Below, in pieces: positions 7,388 through 16,671 of a DNA stretch of 64,000 nucleotides (position 1 is the stretch's first letter; each line of letters starts with the position of its first letter). The stretch is from positions 248,001 to 312,000 of the forward strand of contig NZ_FOWC01000007.1 of the NCBI RefSeq assembly GCF_900115345.1, read 5' to 3'. The notes beneath the pieces were generated by a model. That model worked only from the letters and a program-made list of their open reading frames with translations, did no database searches and was not told where the DNA came from. Origin of the DNA: Amycolatopsis rubida (GTDB lineage Bacteria; Actinomycetota; Actinomycetes; Mycobacteriales; Pseudonocardiaceae). The position numbers and the translations under genes were made by a program.

Positions 7388-8941
7388 TTGGGATGCGCGA
7401 TCGCGGTCGTGATCGTCGTGGTGCTGATCGCCGCGGCCGTCGACAGCGACGTTGACCACGCGGTGACCGGCGGATTCAACGTCGTCGTCTGGATCGCGCT
7501 GATCGGCGGCGGGCTCTGGCTGGCGTCGAAAGCGTACGAGAAGAACAAGACGACGGTCGCGGCGAATGCCAAGTCCGCGAAGGACAAGACGCTCGGCGAG
7601 CGATACTCGCGGGCGACCGAATGGCAGCGGGCGACCCGGGAGGCCAAGCTGCCCGACGCCCGGCACCCGGGTCCGGTGCAGCTGTCGCTGGGCGGCTCGG
7701 TGCGCGAAGCCGTGACCGGGGCCGACCGCGCCCGGCGGACGGTCCGCGAGGTGATCGCGGCGCTCCCGGTCCGCGTCTCCGAGGAAGCGCGCGCCCACGC
7801 GAAGGTTCTGCGCCCGCCGGTCGAGCGGCTGTGCGAAGCGGGGCGGTACTTCCAGGAAGAGGAGGACGAGGGCCGTTACAACGTCTGGTGGGGACCGGAG
7901 CGCACCGGTACCCGCCCGACCCGCGAAGTCGTCGGTCAGGTCAAGGACATGTTCGGATGGGCCGCCGCCCGGCGGAATCTGGTGTCGGACATCCATCCGG
8001 AAGCCGAGCGCCTGCTGGCGACGCTCACCGGCGCGCTGGCCCAGCGATTCCGCGACAGCCTCCAGACCCGCTACGGGCGGGCCGACGACGGCTCCGGGAT
8101 CGCGGCGCTCCCGCCCGGCGAATGGGAGGCCCTTCTCGGCGACCTGCACGCCGCGCTCGTCGCGGTCGCGGACGGGCTCGCCGCGCTCCCCCGGCCCAAG
8201 CTGCTTCCGCTCATGCACCGGCCCCACGAAGCCCGGTTCAAGGAGCACGTGTCGGGCGAGGCGATGGAGCAAGATCTCCGCGGCTTCATCGAGGACACGG
8301 CGAAGCTGCGGGAGGCGGCGCTCACCGGGCCGTGGCCCGACCAGTTCGGTTCCGGCCGGCAGCTCGACGGCGGGGTGCTCGACGGGTTCCTCACCGAGGA
8401 GATCCGCAGGCGGCTGGCCAAGGGCACTGAGGGTTTCGAGGCCGTGGCCCAGTGGAGCACCGACCGGATCGACGCCGAAAGCCTCGCCCGCGGCTACCTG
8501 GCTTACCTCACCATCGCGCTCGACTATCTGAGGGAGGTGCTCGGCAACATGGCCGACTACAAACGGGATTCCGCGCCGCGGTCCGGCCACCGCATCGAAA
8601 TCGGCGGCGACGTGACGCACAGCAACTTCATCCTCGACAGCAGGGTCCGGGACATCACGACCGTGCTGGCTCCGGTCGCCGGGCGGGACGACCGGCTCGC
8701 CGAGGCGATCGAGGCGCTTTCGGCCGCGGTGCGCGAGGATCCCGGGCTGCCCGACGACGAGCGAGAGGAACTCCTCTACCACGTCAAGGACATCGCGGAG
8801 GCGGCCGCCGAGCCCGGGGAGAAGCAGAAGCGCGGCCGGGCGAAGCTGGCGCTGAGCGCGGTGACCGAAGCCGCCAAAACCGGCGCGCAGCTCGCACAGG
8901 CCGTCACCGCCTGGCACGACGTGCTGAGCAAGATGTTCTGA
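7388..8941 (+). CDS. Two-TM protein with large helical domain and GDV-type tail, unknown function
   Basis: A 517-residue protein. Two hydrophobic stretches at about residues 2-20 and 30-46 predict a membrane hairpin. A long, charged, mainly helical cytosolic region follows (about 50-400). The tail contains RIEIGGDVTHSNFILDS followed by four or five amphipathic helices. A beta motif of the type GDV..S.F.. followed by a helical bundle occurs at the ends of many bacterial STAND, NACHT and other conflict-type proteins, but this resemblance is judged by eye. The TTG at 7388 is chosen: it immediately precedes the first TM segment and follows a G-rich ribosome site, while upstream frames overlap the opposite gene. 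Function unknown. Confidence 0.6.
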   Translation: MGCAIAVVIVVVLIAAAVDSDVDHAVTGGFNVVVWIALIGGGLWLASKAYEKNKTTVAANAKSAKDKTLGERYSRATEWQRATREAKLPDARHPGPVQLSLGGSVREAVTGADRARRTVREVIAALPVRVSEEARAHAKVLRPPVERLCEAGRYFQEEEDEGRYNVWWGPERTGTRPTREVVGQVKDMFGWAAARRNLVSDIHPEAERLLATLTGALAQRFRDSLQTRYGRADDGSGIAALPPGEWEALLGDLHAALVAVADGLAALPRPKLLPLMHRPHEARFKEHVSGEAMEQDLRGFIEDTAKLREAALTGPWPDQFGSGRQLDGGVLDGFLTEEIRRRLAKGTEGFEAVAQWSTDRIDAESLARGYLAYLTIALDYLREVLGNMADYKRDSAPRSGHRIEIGGDVTHSNFILDSRVRDITTVLAPVAGRDDRLAEAIEALSAAVREDPGLPDDEREELLYHVKDIAEAAAEPGEKQKRGRAKLALSAVTEAAKTGAQLAQAVTAWHDVLSKMF

Positions 8942-9002
8942 CGCCCAGGGGTATCCCCGTCAGGGGCAGGCGGCGGATCCGGTCGCGCGCCAAGATGGTC
9001 TG

Positions 9003-9872
9003 GTGAGCAACGGAAGCAAGGAACTGGGCGGTTTCCTGCGCAGCCGCCGCGAGCGGTTGACGCCGGAGGTCGCGGGCATCGCGCCCGGCGGGACCCGGCG
9101 GGCGGTTCCCGGGCTGCGCCGGGAGGAACTGGCCGAGCTGGCCGGGGTCAGCGCCAGCTACTACACGCGGCTTGAGCAGGGGGCCAGCAGCAGCGCCTCG
9201 GACGCGGTGATCGACGCGCTGGCCGCGGCGTTGCGGCTGGATCCGGTCGAGCACGAGCACCTGCGGAACCTGGCCGCGCCCCGGCGGGCGGCCCGGCCGC
9301 GGTCCCGGCGGACCAAGCTGCGGCCCGCCGTGCGGGATCTGCTCGCGGCGATGTCCGCGGTCCCGGCGGTGGTGATCGACCACCGGGCCGAGGTGCTGGC
9401 GTGGAACCGGCTCGGGCACGCGCTGCTGGCCGGGCACGTCGCGTTCGAGGCCCCGGACGAGCGGACCCGGCCGAACATCGCGCGGATGCTGTTCCTCGAC
9501 CCGCATCATCGTGCGCTGTACCGGGATTGGGCGGCCAAGGCGTCGGTCACCGTCGCGGCACTGCATCAGGCGGTCGCGCGGCGCCGGGACGATCCGGTGC
9601 TCGAACAGCTTGTCGGGCGGCTGGCTGTGGAGAGCCCGGAGTTCGCCCGCATGTGGGCCAAGCGCCCGGTCCGGACCTGCTCGTACTACGTGCGCGAACT
9701 CGACCACCCAGTGGTCGGACGTCTGACTCTCGCGAACGAAACGGTCACGCTGCCCGACGACGATCAGCAGCTCGGCCTGTTCTATGCCCTCCCGGGCACT
9801 CCGGACGCGGACGCGCTCGCGTTGCTGACCCGGAGCTTTGCCGAACCTGTGACGAAGGAGAACGTGCGGTGA
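9003..9872 (+). CDS. Helix-turn-helix transcriptional regulator with MmyB-like ligand domain
   Basis: A 289-residue DNA-binding regulator. Residues about 8-85 form an XRE-type HTH with the family signature RRAVPGLRREELAELAGVS and YYTRLEQG. The C-terminal two thirds (VPAVVIDHRAEVLAWNRLGHALL, in parts) is the MmyB-like PAS-related domain thought to bind fatty-acid-like or other small ligands. GTG start at 9003. The following SDR gene overlaps its stop by GTGA, so the pair is cotranscribed and the regulator probably controls its own operon. Confidence 0.9.
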   Translation: MSNGSKELGGFLRSRRERLTPEVAGIAPGGTRRAVPGLRREELAELAGVSASYYTRLEQGASSSASDAVIDALAAALRLDPVEHEHLRNLAAPRRAARPRSRRTKLRPAVRDLLAAMSAVPAVVIDHRAEVLAWNRLGHALLAGHVAFEAPDERTRPNIARMLFLDPHHRALYRDWAAKASVTVAALHQAVARRRDDPVLEQLVGRLAVESPEFARMWAKRPVRTCSYYVRELDHPVVGRLTLANETVTLPDDDQQLGLFYALPGTPDADALALLTRSFAEPVTKENVR

Positions 9873-10474
9873 GGATTCTTGTGGTCGGCGGAGCCGGGAC
9901 GATCGGGCGACGGCTGGTGCCGGAACTGCGGTCGCGCGGGCACGAAGTCATCGTGGCCGGGCGGTCCTCGGGCGAGGTGCGCGTCGATCTGGCCGAGCCG
10001 GAGACGATCGCGGCGATGTACCGCGAGGCCGGTGCGGTGGACGCGGTCGTCAGCATCGCCGCGCACGGTGCGTTGGACGAGTTCGCGAAGCTGACGTCGG
10101 CGGAGCTGCACGAGAACATGCGGGCCAAGTTCTACGGGCAGGTCGAGCTGGTCCTTCAAGGACAGCATCATGCGGCGGACGGCGCGTCGTTCACGCTGAC
10201 GTCCGGGATTTTCGCCGACGAGGCGTGGCCGCACGTCACCGGCGGCGGGGTGATCAGCGGGGCGCTGCACAGCTTCGTGCTGTCGGCGGCGATCGAGCTG
10301 CCGCGCGGGATGCGGGTCAACGCGGTCAGCCCGACGATGATCGGCGATTCGGCGGAGGAGTTCGGCGAGCATTTCCCGGGGATGCGCCCGGTCCCGATGG
10401 ACGAACTGGTGCGGCACTACCTGAACTGCGTCGAAAGCGACGTCACCGGGACGGTCGTCCGGGCCTACGCTTGA
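9869..10474 (+). CDS. Short-chain dehydrogenase/reductase (atypical, short)
   Basis: A 201-residue NAD(P)-binding protein with the Rossmann start MRILVVGGAGTIGRRLVPEL and the RGH..I.AGRSSG turn. The segment VDAVVSIAAHGA corresponds to the NNAG-like strand, and TSGIFADEAWPHVTGGGVIS is the region of the active-site Ser. The usual YxxxK is replaced: no Tyr is seen where it would be expected, which is common in this short subfamily. The GTG start overlaps the regulator stop by GTGA. The substrate is unknown. Confidence 0.85.
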   Translation: MRILVVGGAGTIGRRLVPELRSRGHEVIVAGRSSGEVRVDLAEPETIAAMYREAGAVDAVVSIAAHGALDEFAKLTSAELHENMRAKFYGQVELVLQGQHHAADGASFTLTSGIFADEAWPHVTGGGVISGALHSFVLSAAIELPRGMRVNAVSPTMIGDSAEEFGEHFPGMRPVPMDELVRHYLNCVESDVTGTVVRAYA

Positions 10475-10579
10475 CCGGGTTCGGCAAGACTCTTGCCTTT
10501 GACCGGCCAGACATCGGATGTACTGCGCCGCCGGTCGATATGTGCCCCTTTCGTTCCTGTTCGGAAAGGACACTCCGCG

Positions 10580-11137
10580 ATGCCGGAATCCCCGGGTTTT
10601 CCGCTGAAGGACGGGTTGAAGGCGTTCGAGGCGGATCGCGGAGGTCCGCATCCGGGCCGGGAAGTACGTGGCGGTGGAGGAAAGTCACTACCGGTTCAGC
10701 ATCTGGCGCGACGACCGTGACCCCACGGGCGGCGGGGATCGGCAGCGGACCGAGACGAAGGGCATGGTGCAGAACGATTCCGCGCTGAAGATGCACGACG
10801 GCGAGACGTGGAAGCGGTCCTACGAGATGTTCGTCCCGGCGAGCCCGCACGGGACACGCACATCCGGCGAACGACGGTCCGTGGCTGACGCTCGGTCTGG
10901 TCCGGGACGGCGGTGTGGAGATGATTTCCGCTCGCGCGTACGCGAATCCGGGGTCGCCGTCGATCGCGGCGGCGAAGCTGGCTCCGTTGCGGGAAACGTA
11001 GACGACGCTCACCCCGGGCGACGCGGGCGCGAGTCAGGCACGCCGCCGCACAGGGGCGCAAGACCGGGGTGAAGCTGCCGGACCGGGGCGACTACGTGCG
11101 GCCGAAGTGGGGCATCTACCGCTCGGACCGCAGGTAG
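10580..11137 (+). pseudogene. Decayed polysaccharide-lyase-like gene
   Basis: Similarity to secreted heparin/alginate-lyase-type proteins is scattered over several frames. Fragments seen in order are LKDGLKAFEADRG, then in another frame KYVAVEESHYRFSIWRDDRD, RTETKGMVQNDSALKMHDGE and TWKRSYEMFVPASPHGT, and finally GVKLPDRGDYVRPKWGIYRS before TAG at 11135-11137. An ATG at 10580 with AGGA upstream may be the old start, but no signal peptide remains. At least two frameshifts and internal losses make a working enzyme unlikely. The exact lyase family cannot be fixed from fragments. Confidence 0.6.
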
Positions 11138-11139
11138 CG

Positions 11140-11185
11140 GTCGTGAGTGGTGGCGCCGGTTAGAACCGGCGCCACCACTCACGAC
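11140..11185. terminator. Perfect 22-bp inverted repeat at the end of mptB
   Basis: The arms 11140-11161 and 11164-11185 are perfectly complementary with only a 2-base centre (AG). The repeat opens with GTCGTGAGTGGTGGCGCC. It covers the stop codon and the last codons of the minus-strand mptB gene and follows the decayed lyase gene, so it sits between converging transcripts and could act as a two-way terminator. It shares its CGTGAG end with other palindromes in the window. Confidence 0.8.
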
Positions 11186-12729
11186 GACTTCGGGAGGAAT
11201 TCCTCGTCCTTCGGCTTCTTCCGCCAGGCCGCGACGAGGCCGAGCGGGTCGGGGCGCAGCAGCGACGCGGCGGCGTAGAGGCTGACCACGACGACGATCG
11301 CGATGAACCACCAGTCGTAGAGCGCCTGCTCCCCCGTCGGGTAGTACACGAGCGTCACGAACACCGAGATGGCCACGATCGCCGACAGGTTCCGCCGTTC
11401 CCACGGGAACGCCGAGATCAGCACGAAGCCCCAGGTGAGGTACCAGGGCAGGGTCGGCGGCATGAGGATCGCGACGGCCAGCAGCGTGATCGCGGCGCGG
11501 TAGACGGCTTCCTTGCCGCCGCCGCGGGCGAGCCACCACTGGCGGACGCCGAACGCGACGAGGCCGACCATCGCGATGGCGCGGGCGACGGTGACGAACG
11601 GCGAGGGCTGGACGTTGGCGATGAGGTGGACGAGGTTGTAGACCGCCTCGCCGATGCCGCTGGGGAAGTTCAGCCAGTTGGTGATGAGCTGCGGGGCCTT
11701 GAGACCGGACCACCAGCCGAGGTTGAGCGAGCCGAGCGAGACCCAGGTGCCGACGACGAACACCGGCAGGAACAGCCCGACCGCCGCGGCCCCGGCCTTG
11801 AAGAAGTTCTTCGTCTTCGACGGGCCGGCCATGTCCGCGGCCCACATCCAGACCATGAACGGCAGCGCGACGGCGGCGGTCGGCTTGATCAGCATGCCGA
11901 CGGTGACGAGCACGACCGCGACGACGTGCTTGCGTTCGAGCGCGGCGAGCATCCCGATGGTGAGGAAGCCGAGCATCATCAGGTCGTTGTGCGGGCCGCC
12001 GAAGAGGTGGATGACCATCATCGGGCTGGCGACCGCGACCCACAGCGCGACCGGGAGCTTCCCGCCGAGGTGCTTGACGAGCCGCGGCAGCGCCCACAGC
12101 GTCATGCCGAGCCCGACGAGCAGGACGAGCCGGGTGAGGATGACGCCGGCGATCATGTGGTCCTGGGTGATCGCGACGATGCCCTTGGAGATCAGCAGGA
12201 ACAGCGGCCCGTACGGCGCGGGCGTGGTCTGCCACAGCGGGTGCACGTTCTGCACGACGTTCGGCAGCACGGGCAGCTCGGCGGGGCCGTTGGCGTACGG
12301 GTCGAGCCCGTAGAGCAGCTGCGCGCCCTGGCCGAGATAGGAGAAGACGTCGCGGGTGAACAGCGGCGGCGACACGATCAGCGGCGCCATCCAGCACAGC
12401 GCGGCGATCAGGATCGGCTTGCTGCCGATGCGCCCGGCGAGCGCGTAGCGGCCGAGCCGGACCCACGCCCACACGACGAGGCCGAAGCCGCTGCAGAGCA
12501 GCGCGTTGGCGAGCGCCCGGCCGTGGCCGTAGCGGACCCAGGACAGCGGGCCGTGGCCGAGGACGGGGTCGCGGATGAGGATGCCGCCCGCGCCGAGCGC
12601 GGCGAGCATGAGGAGGGCGCTTCCGACCGTGCCCATGGCGATGGTGCGGTAGGGGAAGCGCGCGGGCGTCAGGAACCGCCGGTCGAGACTGCCGGCGTTC
12701 GGCTGCGCGTCGTCGATAGTAGTGGCCAT
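11179..12729 (-). CDS. mptB: Polyprenol-phosphomannose-dependent alpha-1,6-mannosyltransferase MptB
   Basis: A 516-residue multi-pass membrane glycosyltransferase of the GT-C fold. MptB adds alpha-1,6-linked mannose from polyprenyl-phosphomannose to the lipomannan core outside the plasma membrane. About 12 hydrophobic segments are visible. The GT-C catalytic loop has the conserved acidic residue in PPLFTRDVFSYLGQGAQLL, followed by GLDPYANGP and the motif LFGGPHNDLMMLGFL. The length matches MptB/MptA proteins. The ATG at 12729 begins MATTIDDAQPNAGSLDRR. The gene stands alone and ends inside a perfect palindrome. Confidence 0.88.
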   Translation of the reverse strand: MATTIDDAQPNAGSLDRRFLTPARFPYRTIAMGTVGSALLMLAALGAGGILIRDPVLGHGPLSWVRYGHGRALANALLCSGFGLVVWAWVRLGRYALAGRIGSKPILIAALCWMAPLIVSPPLFTRDVFSYLGQGAQLLYGLDPYANGPAELPVLPNVVQNVHPLWQTTPAPYGPLFLLISKGIVAITQDHMIAGVILTRLVLLVGLGMTLWALPRLVKHLGGKLPVALWVAVASPMMVIHLFGGPHNDLMMLGFLTIGMLAALERKHVVAVVLVTVGMLIKPTAAVALPFMVWMWAADMAGPSKTKNFFKAGAAAVGLFLPVFVVGTWVSLGSLNLGWWSGLKAPQLITNWLNFPSGIGEAVYNLVHLIANVQPSPFVTVARAIAMVGLVAFGVRQWWLARGGGKEAVYRAAITLLAVAILMPPTLPWYLTWGFVLISAFPWERRNLSAIVAISVFVTLVYYPTGEQALYDWWFIAIVVVVSLYAAASLLRPDPLGLVAAWRKKPKDEEFLPKSS

Positions 12730-12805
12730 TTCGATCCAGGAGATTACCGGGTGCAGTCGGCTGGGCCCGCACGGGCTCCGGGCGCGCGCCCGGAGCGGGC
12801 CGCGG

Positions 12806-14458
12806 TCAGCGGTCGGCCGCGGTCCGCTGCGCGGTGCCCCCGGGGAGCGCCGCGAGCAGCGACTTCGTGTACTCGTGCTGCGGGTCGAGCAGGACCTGTT
12901 CGACGGTACCTGTTTCGACGAGTTCGCCGCGGTACATCACCGCGACCCGGTCGGCGATGTTCCAGGCAAGGCCGAGGTCGTGGGTGATGACGAGGGCGGA
13001 GAGGCCGAGCCTGCGGCGCAGCCGGAGCAGCAGCGCGAGGATTTCGCCGCGCACGGACGCGTCCAGCGAGGCCACCGGCTCGTCGGCGAGCAGCAGCGAC
13101 GGTGCGAGCGCGAGGGCTCCGGCGATGACGACGCGCTGGCGCTGGCCGCCGGACAGCTCGTGCGGGAGCCGGTCGAGGTATTTCTCCGGCGGGCGCAGTT
13201 CGGCGGATTCGAGGGCGCCCAGCACGATGTCGCGTTCGTGGGGCAGCCCGTGGATGCGCGGGCCTTCGGCGACCGCCTCGTACACCGTGTGGGCCGGGTT
13301 CAGCGCGCTCGTCGGGTCCTGGAGCACGAGCTGGACTTCCCGCCGGTACGCCCGCAGCCCGGCCCCGGACGAGGGCACCGGTTTGCCCGCGTAGCCGACC
13401 GTGCCGGACTCGGGTTTCTGCAGTCCGAGCAGCGTGCGGGCGAGGGTGGTCTTGCCGGAGCCGGACTGGCCGACCAGCGCGACGATCTCGTCCCGCCGGA
13501 CCTCCAGATTCACCCCGTTGACCGCGCGGATCCGCTTGCCCTTGCGGTCGCGGAACGTGACGTGCAGGTTCTCGGCGGCGAGCAGCGGCGCGTCGTCGGA
13601 GCCGGTGCGTTCCTCCGGTTCCGGCGGCAGCGGCGTGGCGGTGGCCGGGGCGTAGCGCGAGACCGGGTCGCCGACCGTCGGGAACGCCGCCGCGAGCGCT
13701 TTGCTGTGTTCGTGCCGCGGCGACGACATCAGCTCGGCGCTGGGCCGCTCCTCGACGAGTTCGCCGTCGTACATCACCGCGATGCGTTCGCAGGTGGCGG
13801 CGAGCACGGACAGGTCGTGGCTGATCATGATCAGCCCGATGCCGCGTTCGGCGACGAGTTTCGACAGCACCGACAGCACCTGGGCCTGCACGATGACGTC
13901 GAGCGCGGTGGTGGGTTCGTCGGCGATGACCAGCCGCGGTTCGCACGCCAGCGCCATCGCGATCATCACGCGCTGTTTCTGCCCGCCGGACAGTTCGTGC
14001 GGGTAGGCGCCCGCCCGCGAGCGCGGCAGGTCGACCTGTTCGAGCAGTTCGGTGACGCGTGCCTGCACCTGTGCTTCGGACTGCGCTCTGCCCTCGGGCG
14101 CGTGCAGCCGGATCGGTTCGGCGATCTGCTCGCCGACGCGGCGGACCGGGTTGAGCGCGTGCATCGCGCCCTGGAACACGACCGACGCCTCGGCCCAGCG
14201 GACCGCGCGCAGCCGTCCCCAGCGCATGTCGTTGACGTCCTCGCCGTCGAGCAGGATCTCGCCGGTGATCTTCGCGCTGCGCGGCAGGAGCCGGAGCACG
14301 CTCATCGCGACGGTGGATTTGCCGGATCCGGACTCCCCCGCGACGCCGAGCGTGCCGCCCGCGTCGAGGCGCAGGTCGACGCCGCGGACCGCGGGGACGT
14401 CGCCGCCGCCGGTGCGGTAGGTGACGCCGAGGTTTTTCAGTTCGAGCAGCGCGGTCAC
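12806..14458 (-). CDS. Peptide ABC transporter, fused double ATP-binding protein
   Basis: A 550-residue protein carrying both ATPase halves of a dipeptide/oligopeptide (DppD-DppF or OppD-OppF type) importer. First half: Walker A GESGSGKST, signature LSGGQKQR, Walker B LVIADEPTTALD. Second half: Walker A GQSGSGKTT, signature LSGGQRQR, Walker B LLLADEPVASLD. Each half ends with the peptide-transporter C-terminal region (for example LVETGTVEQVLLDPQHEYTK). The GTG at 14458 overlaps the stop of the upstream permease (GTGA). It energises import from the inner face of the membrane and is the last gene of the four-gene transporter operon. Confidence 0.94.
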   Translation of the reverse strand: MTALLELKNLGVTYRTGGGDVPAVRGVDLRLDAGGTLGVAGESGSGKSTVAMSVLRLLPRSAKITGEILLDGEDVNDMRWGRLRAVRWAEASVVFQGAMHALNPVRRVGEQIAEPIRLHAPEGRAQSEAQVQARVTELLEQVDLPRSRAGAYPHELSGGQKQRVMIAMALACEPRLVIADEPTTALDVIVQAQVLSVLSKLVAERGIGLIMISHDLSVLAATCERIAVMYDGELVEERPSAELMSSPRHEHSKALAAAFPTVGDPVSRYAPATATPLPPEPEERTGSDDAPLLAAENLHVTFRDRKGKRIRAVNGVNLEVRRDEIVALVGQSGSGKTTLARTLLGLQKPESGTVGYAGKPVPSSGAGLRAYRREVQLVLQDPTSALNPAHTVYEAVAEGPRIHGLPHERDIVLGALESAELRPPEKYLDRLPHELSGGQRQRVVIAGALALAPSLLLADEPVASLDASVRGEILALLLRLRRRLGLSALVITHDLGLAWNIADRVAVMYRGELVETGTVEQVLLDPQHEYTKSLLAALPGGTAQRTAADR

Positions 14459-15369
14459 GAGTGCCGTCCTTTGAGCCGCGGGTTCAGCACGGTTTCCAGC
14501 CCGCGGCCGACGAGGGTGAACATCAGCACGACGAGCACGATCGCGATGCCCGGCGGGAGCAGGTTCCACCAGGCGCCGCGGGTGACCGCGCCGTTGTTGA
14601 GGGCGGTTTCCAGCATCGCGCCCCAGGAGATCGAGGTGGGGTCGCCGACGCCGAGGAACGAGAGGGTGGCGTCGGCGATGACCGCGTTGCCGACCACGAG
14701 GGTGGTGTTGGCGAGCACGAGCGGGGCGACGCCGGGCAGCACGTGTTTGGTGATCACGTGCAGGTGGCCGCCGCCGAGCGCGCGGGCGCGTTCGATGTAG
14801 GGGCGGCTTTCGATGGTGAGGGTCTGCGCCCGGACCAGCCGCGCGGTGCTCGGCCAGGCGGTGACGCCGATGGCGAGCACGATCGTCCAGATCCCTTGCG
14901 GCAGCACGGCCGCGAGCGCGATCGCCAGCACCAGCGACGGCAGGACGAGGAAGAAGTCGGTGAACCGCAACAGGATCGCCGACGCCCAGCCGCCGAAGTG
15001 CGCGGCGGTGATGCCGATCAGGGTGCCGATGAACACGCTGAGCACGGTCGCGCAGAACCCGACGAGCAGCGAGATCCTGGTGCCCCACAAGGTCATCAGC
15101 AGCACCGAGCGGCCGTCGATGTCGGTGCCGAGCCAGAATCGGCCATCCGGCGGGCTGAGCGGTTTTCCGGTGACGCGGGTGACGTCGAGGCCGCTCTGGT
15201 CGCTGATCAGCGGCAGCGCCAGAGCGAGCAGCACGGTGAGCACGAGCAGGAGAAGCCCGGCGAGCGCGGCTTTCTGCGTCGCGAACTCGTGCCAGGTGCG
15301 CGCGATTCCGGCGCGTCGGCGGCGCCACGCGATCGCACGGGCGCTCTCGGCGGTCGTTCCGGCGGTCAT
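14455..15369 (-). CDS. Peptide ABC transporter permease (DppC/OppC type)
   Basis: A 304-residue integral membrane protein with an N-terminal OppC-type TM (AALAGLLLLVLTVLLALALP) followed by a periplasm-side loop with LGTDIDGRSVLLMTLWGTRI, and five further TM segments. The EAA-type cytoplasmic loop is YIERARALGGGHLHVITKHV. Such permeases pair with a DppB-type partner to form the channel. The ATG overlaps the stop of the upstream permease by 4 bases (ATGA), and its own stop overlaps the ATPase start, so the transporter genes are tightly coupled. Confidence 0.93.
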   Translation of the reverse strand: MTAGTTAESARAIAWRRRRAGIARTWHEFATQKAALAGLLLLVLTVLLALALPLISDQSGLDVTRVTGKPLSPPDGRFWLGTDIDGRSVLLMTLWGTRISLLVGFCATVLSVFIGTLIGITAAHFGGWASAILLRFTDFFLVLPSLVLAIALAAVLPQGIWTIVLAIGVTAWPSTARLVRAQTLTIESRPYIERARALGGGHLHVITKHVLPGVAPLVLANTTLVVGNAVIADATLSFLGVGDPTSISWGAMLETALNNGAVTRGAWWNLLPPGIAIVLVVLMFTLVGRGLETVLNPRLKGRHS

Positions 15370-16394
15370 GCGGTACGCACCCTCGGGTCGAGCACGCGGT
15401 AGAGCAGCTCCGCGAACAGGTTCATCAGGACGACGGCGCTGGCGAGGACGATGAAGACCCCTTGCAGCACCGGAAGGTCCGGGCCGTGCAGCGCGTCGTA
15501 GGTGAGCTGGCCGAGTCCGGGCCAGCTGAACACCGCTTCCACGGTGACCGCGCCGGCGACCACCATGCCGAACTGCATGAAGATCAGCGTCACGGTGGGC
15601 AGCAGCGCGTTCGGGACCGCGTGCCGTCGCCGGACGAGGTCGTCGCGCAGGCCTTTCGCGCGGGCGGTGGTCAGGTAGTCGGCGTTCATCTCGCCGAGCA
15701 GCGACGAGCGCATCACCAGCATGTACTGCGCGTAGAAGACCGCGAGCAGCGTCAGGCACGGCAGGATCAGGTGGTGCAGCACGTCGACGCTCTGGGCGAA
15801 GAAGCCGGGCCCCGCGTCGGGCGAGTGCATGCCGCGGCTGGGGAACACGCCGTTGGTGGCGACGAGCAGCAGCAGGCCGAGCCAGAACTGCGGCACCGAC
15901 CACAACGTCAACGCGATCCCGGTCTGCGCGCGGTCGAAGAAGCTGTCGCGCTTCCACGCCGCGCGGATGCCGAGCCACATCCCGAGCGCGACAGCCAGGA
16001 CGGTCGCGCTGCCGACGAGCAGCACGGTCGGCCACAGCCGTTCGCCGATCATGTCCAGCACCGGGCGGCGTTCGATGTAGGACTCGCCGAAGTCGCCTTG
16101 GAACAGGCCGGCGAAGTAGTTCCCGAACTGCGCGAGGACGGGCTTGTCGATGCCGAGCCGTTCGCGCAGCTCGGCGATCTGGCCGGGATCGGTGGGCCGC
16201 TCGCGCGCCATGAACGCGACCGGGTCGCCGGGGAGCAGCCGGAACAGGAAGAACCCGAGGACGATCACGAGAAACACGCTGGCGACCGCTTCGGCGATCT
16301 TCGTGAGGACGAACCGGAGGGTCCCGGTCCCGCCTCGGCGCTCGTCGGGATCGGCGAGCACCGAGGCCTGGTCCGGCGCTAGCGCTTGGCTCAC
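15366..16394 (-). CDS. Peptide ABC transporter permease (DppB/OppB type)
   Basis: A 342-residue permease with the DppB-type N-terminal TM and the signature FFLFRLLPGDPVAFMARE, then LRERLGIDKPVLAQFGNYFA and GDFGESYIERRPVLDMI. The cytoplasmic EAA loop is DYLTTARAKGLRDDLVRRRH. Six TM segments are expected. The GTG at 16394 begins MSQALAPDQA. A 277-base gap containing palindromic repeats separates it from the binding-protein gene upstream. Confidence 0.93.
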   Translation of the reverse strand: MSQALAPDQASVLADPDERRGGTGTLRFVLTKIAEAVASVFLVIVLGFFLFRLLPGDPVAFMARERPTDPGQIAELRERLGIDKPVLAQFGNYFAGLFQGDFGESYIERRPVLDMIGERLWPTVLLVGSATVLAVALGMWLGIRAAWKRDSFFDRAQTGIALTLWSVPQFWLGLLLLVATNGVFPSRGMHSPDAGPGFFAQSVDVLHHLILPCLTLLAVFYAQYMLVMRSSLLGEMNADYLTTARAKGLRDDLVRRRHAVPNALLPTVTLIFMQFGMVVAGAVTVEAVFSWPGLGQLTYDALHGPDLPVLQGVFIVLASAVVLMNLFAELLYRVLDPRVRTA

Positions 16395-16499
16395 CCGCGC
16401 TTCCCCCTCCGCTGGACGGTCCGGCTGGCCGGGAAGGGCCCCCGCACGGCCGCAACTACCGCTGAAATGCCCGCTTTATGGCCATACAGCCGCTTCTTC

Positions 16500-16524
16500 A
16501 GGTCCCTGAGGGTTTCCCTCACGA
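16500..16524. repeat. Half-copy of the CGTGAGGGGAACCC palindrome family
   Basis: Within the 277-base gap between the binding-protein and permease genes. The stretch GTCCCTGAGGGTTTCCCTCA at 16502-16521, followed by CGAA, matches the right arm of the palindromes at 22307-22359 and 47229-47279, with small differences. No matching left arm is present, so this looks like a broken or partial copy. Confidence 0.5.
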
Positions 16525-16594
16525 ACGGGCAAACCCCGCCTGCCAGGTCCGGCCTGTGGCACCGGCTCACGTCCCTGGCATCGGACGTGGCTGC

Positions 16595-16633
16595 CGTGAA
16601 GGACCTGGATTCCCGCAAAGGGCCCTTCACGGA
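16595..16633. repeat. Inverted repeat inside the transporter operon
   Basis: CCGTGAAGG (16595-16603) and CCTTCACGG (16625-16633) are complementary, with a 21-base interior that includes further weak pairing. It lies upstream of the first permease and downstream of the binding-protein gene on the minus strand. Hairpins in this position often lower expression of the permease and ATPase genes relative to the abundant binding protein; that role is inference. Confidence 0.5.
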
Positions 16634-16671
16634 CCGCCGGACCGGGGTTGGCGATGTGTGCGGCATCGGGT

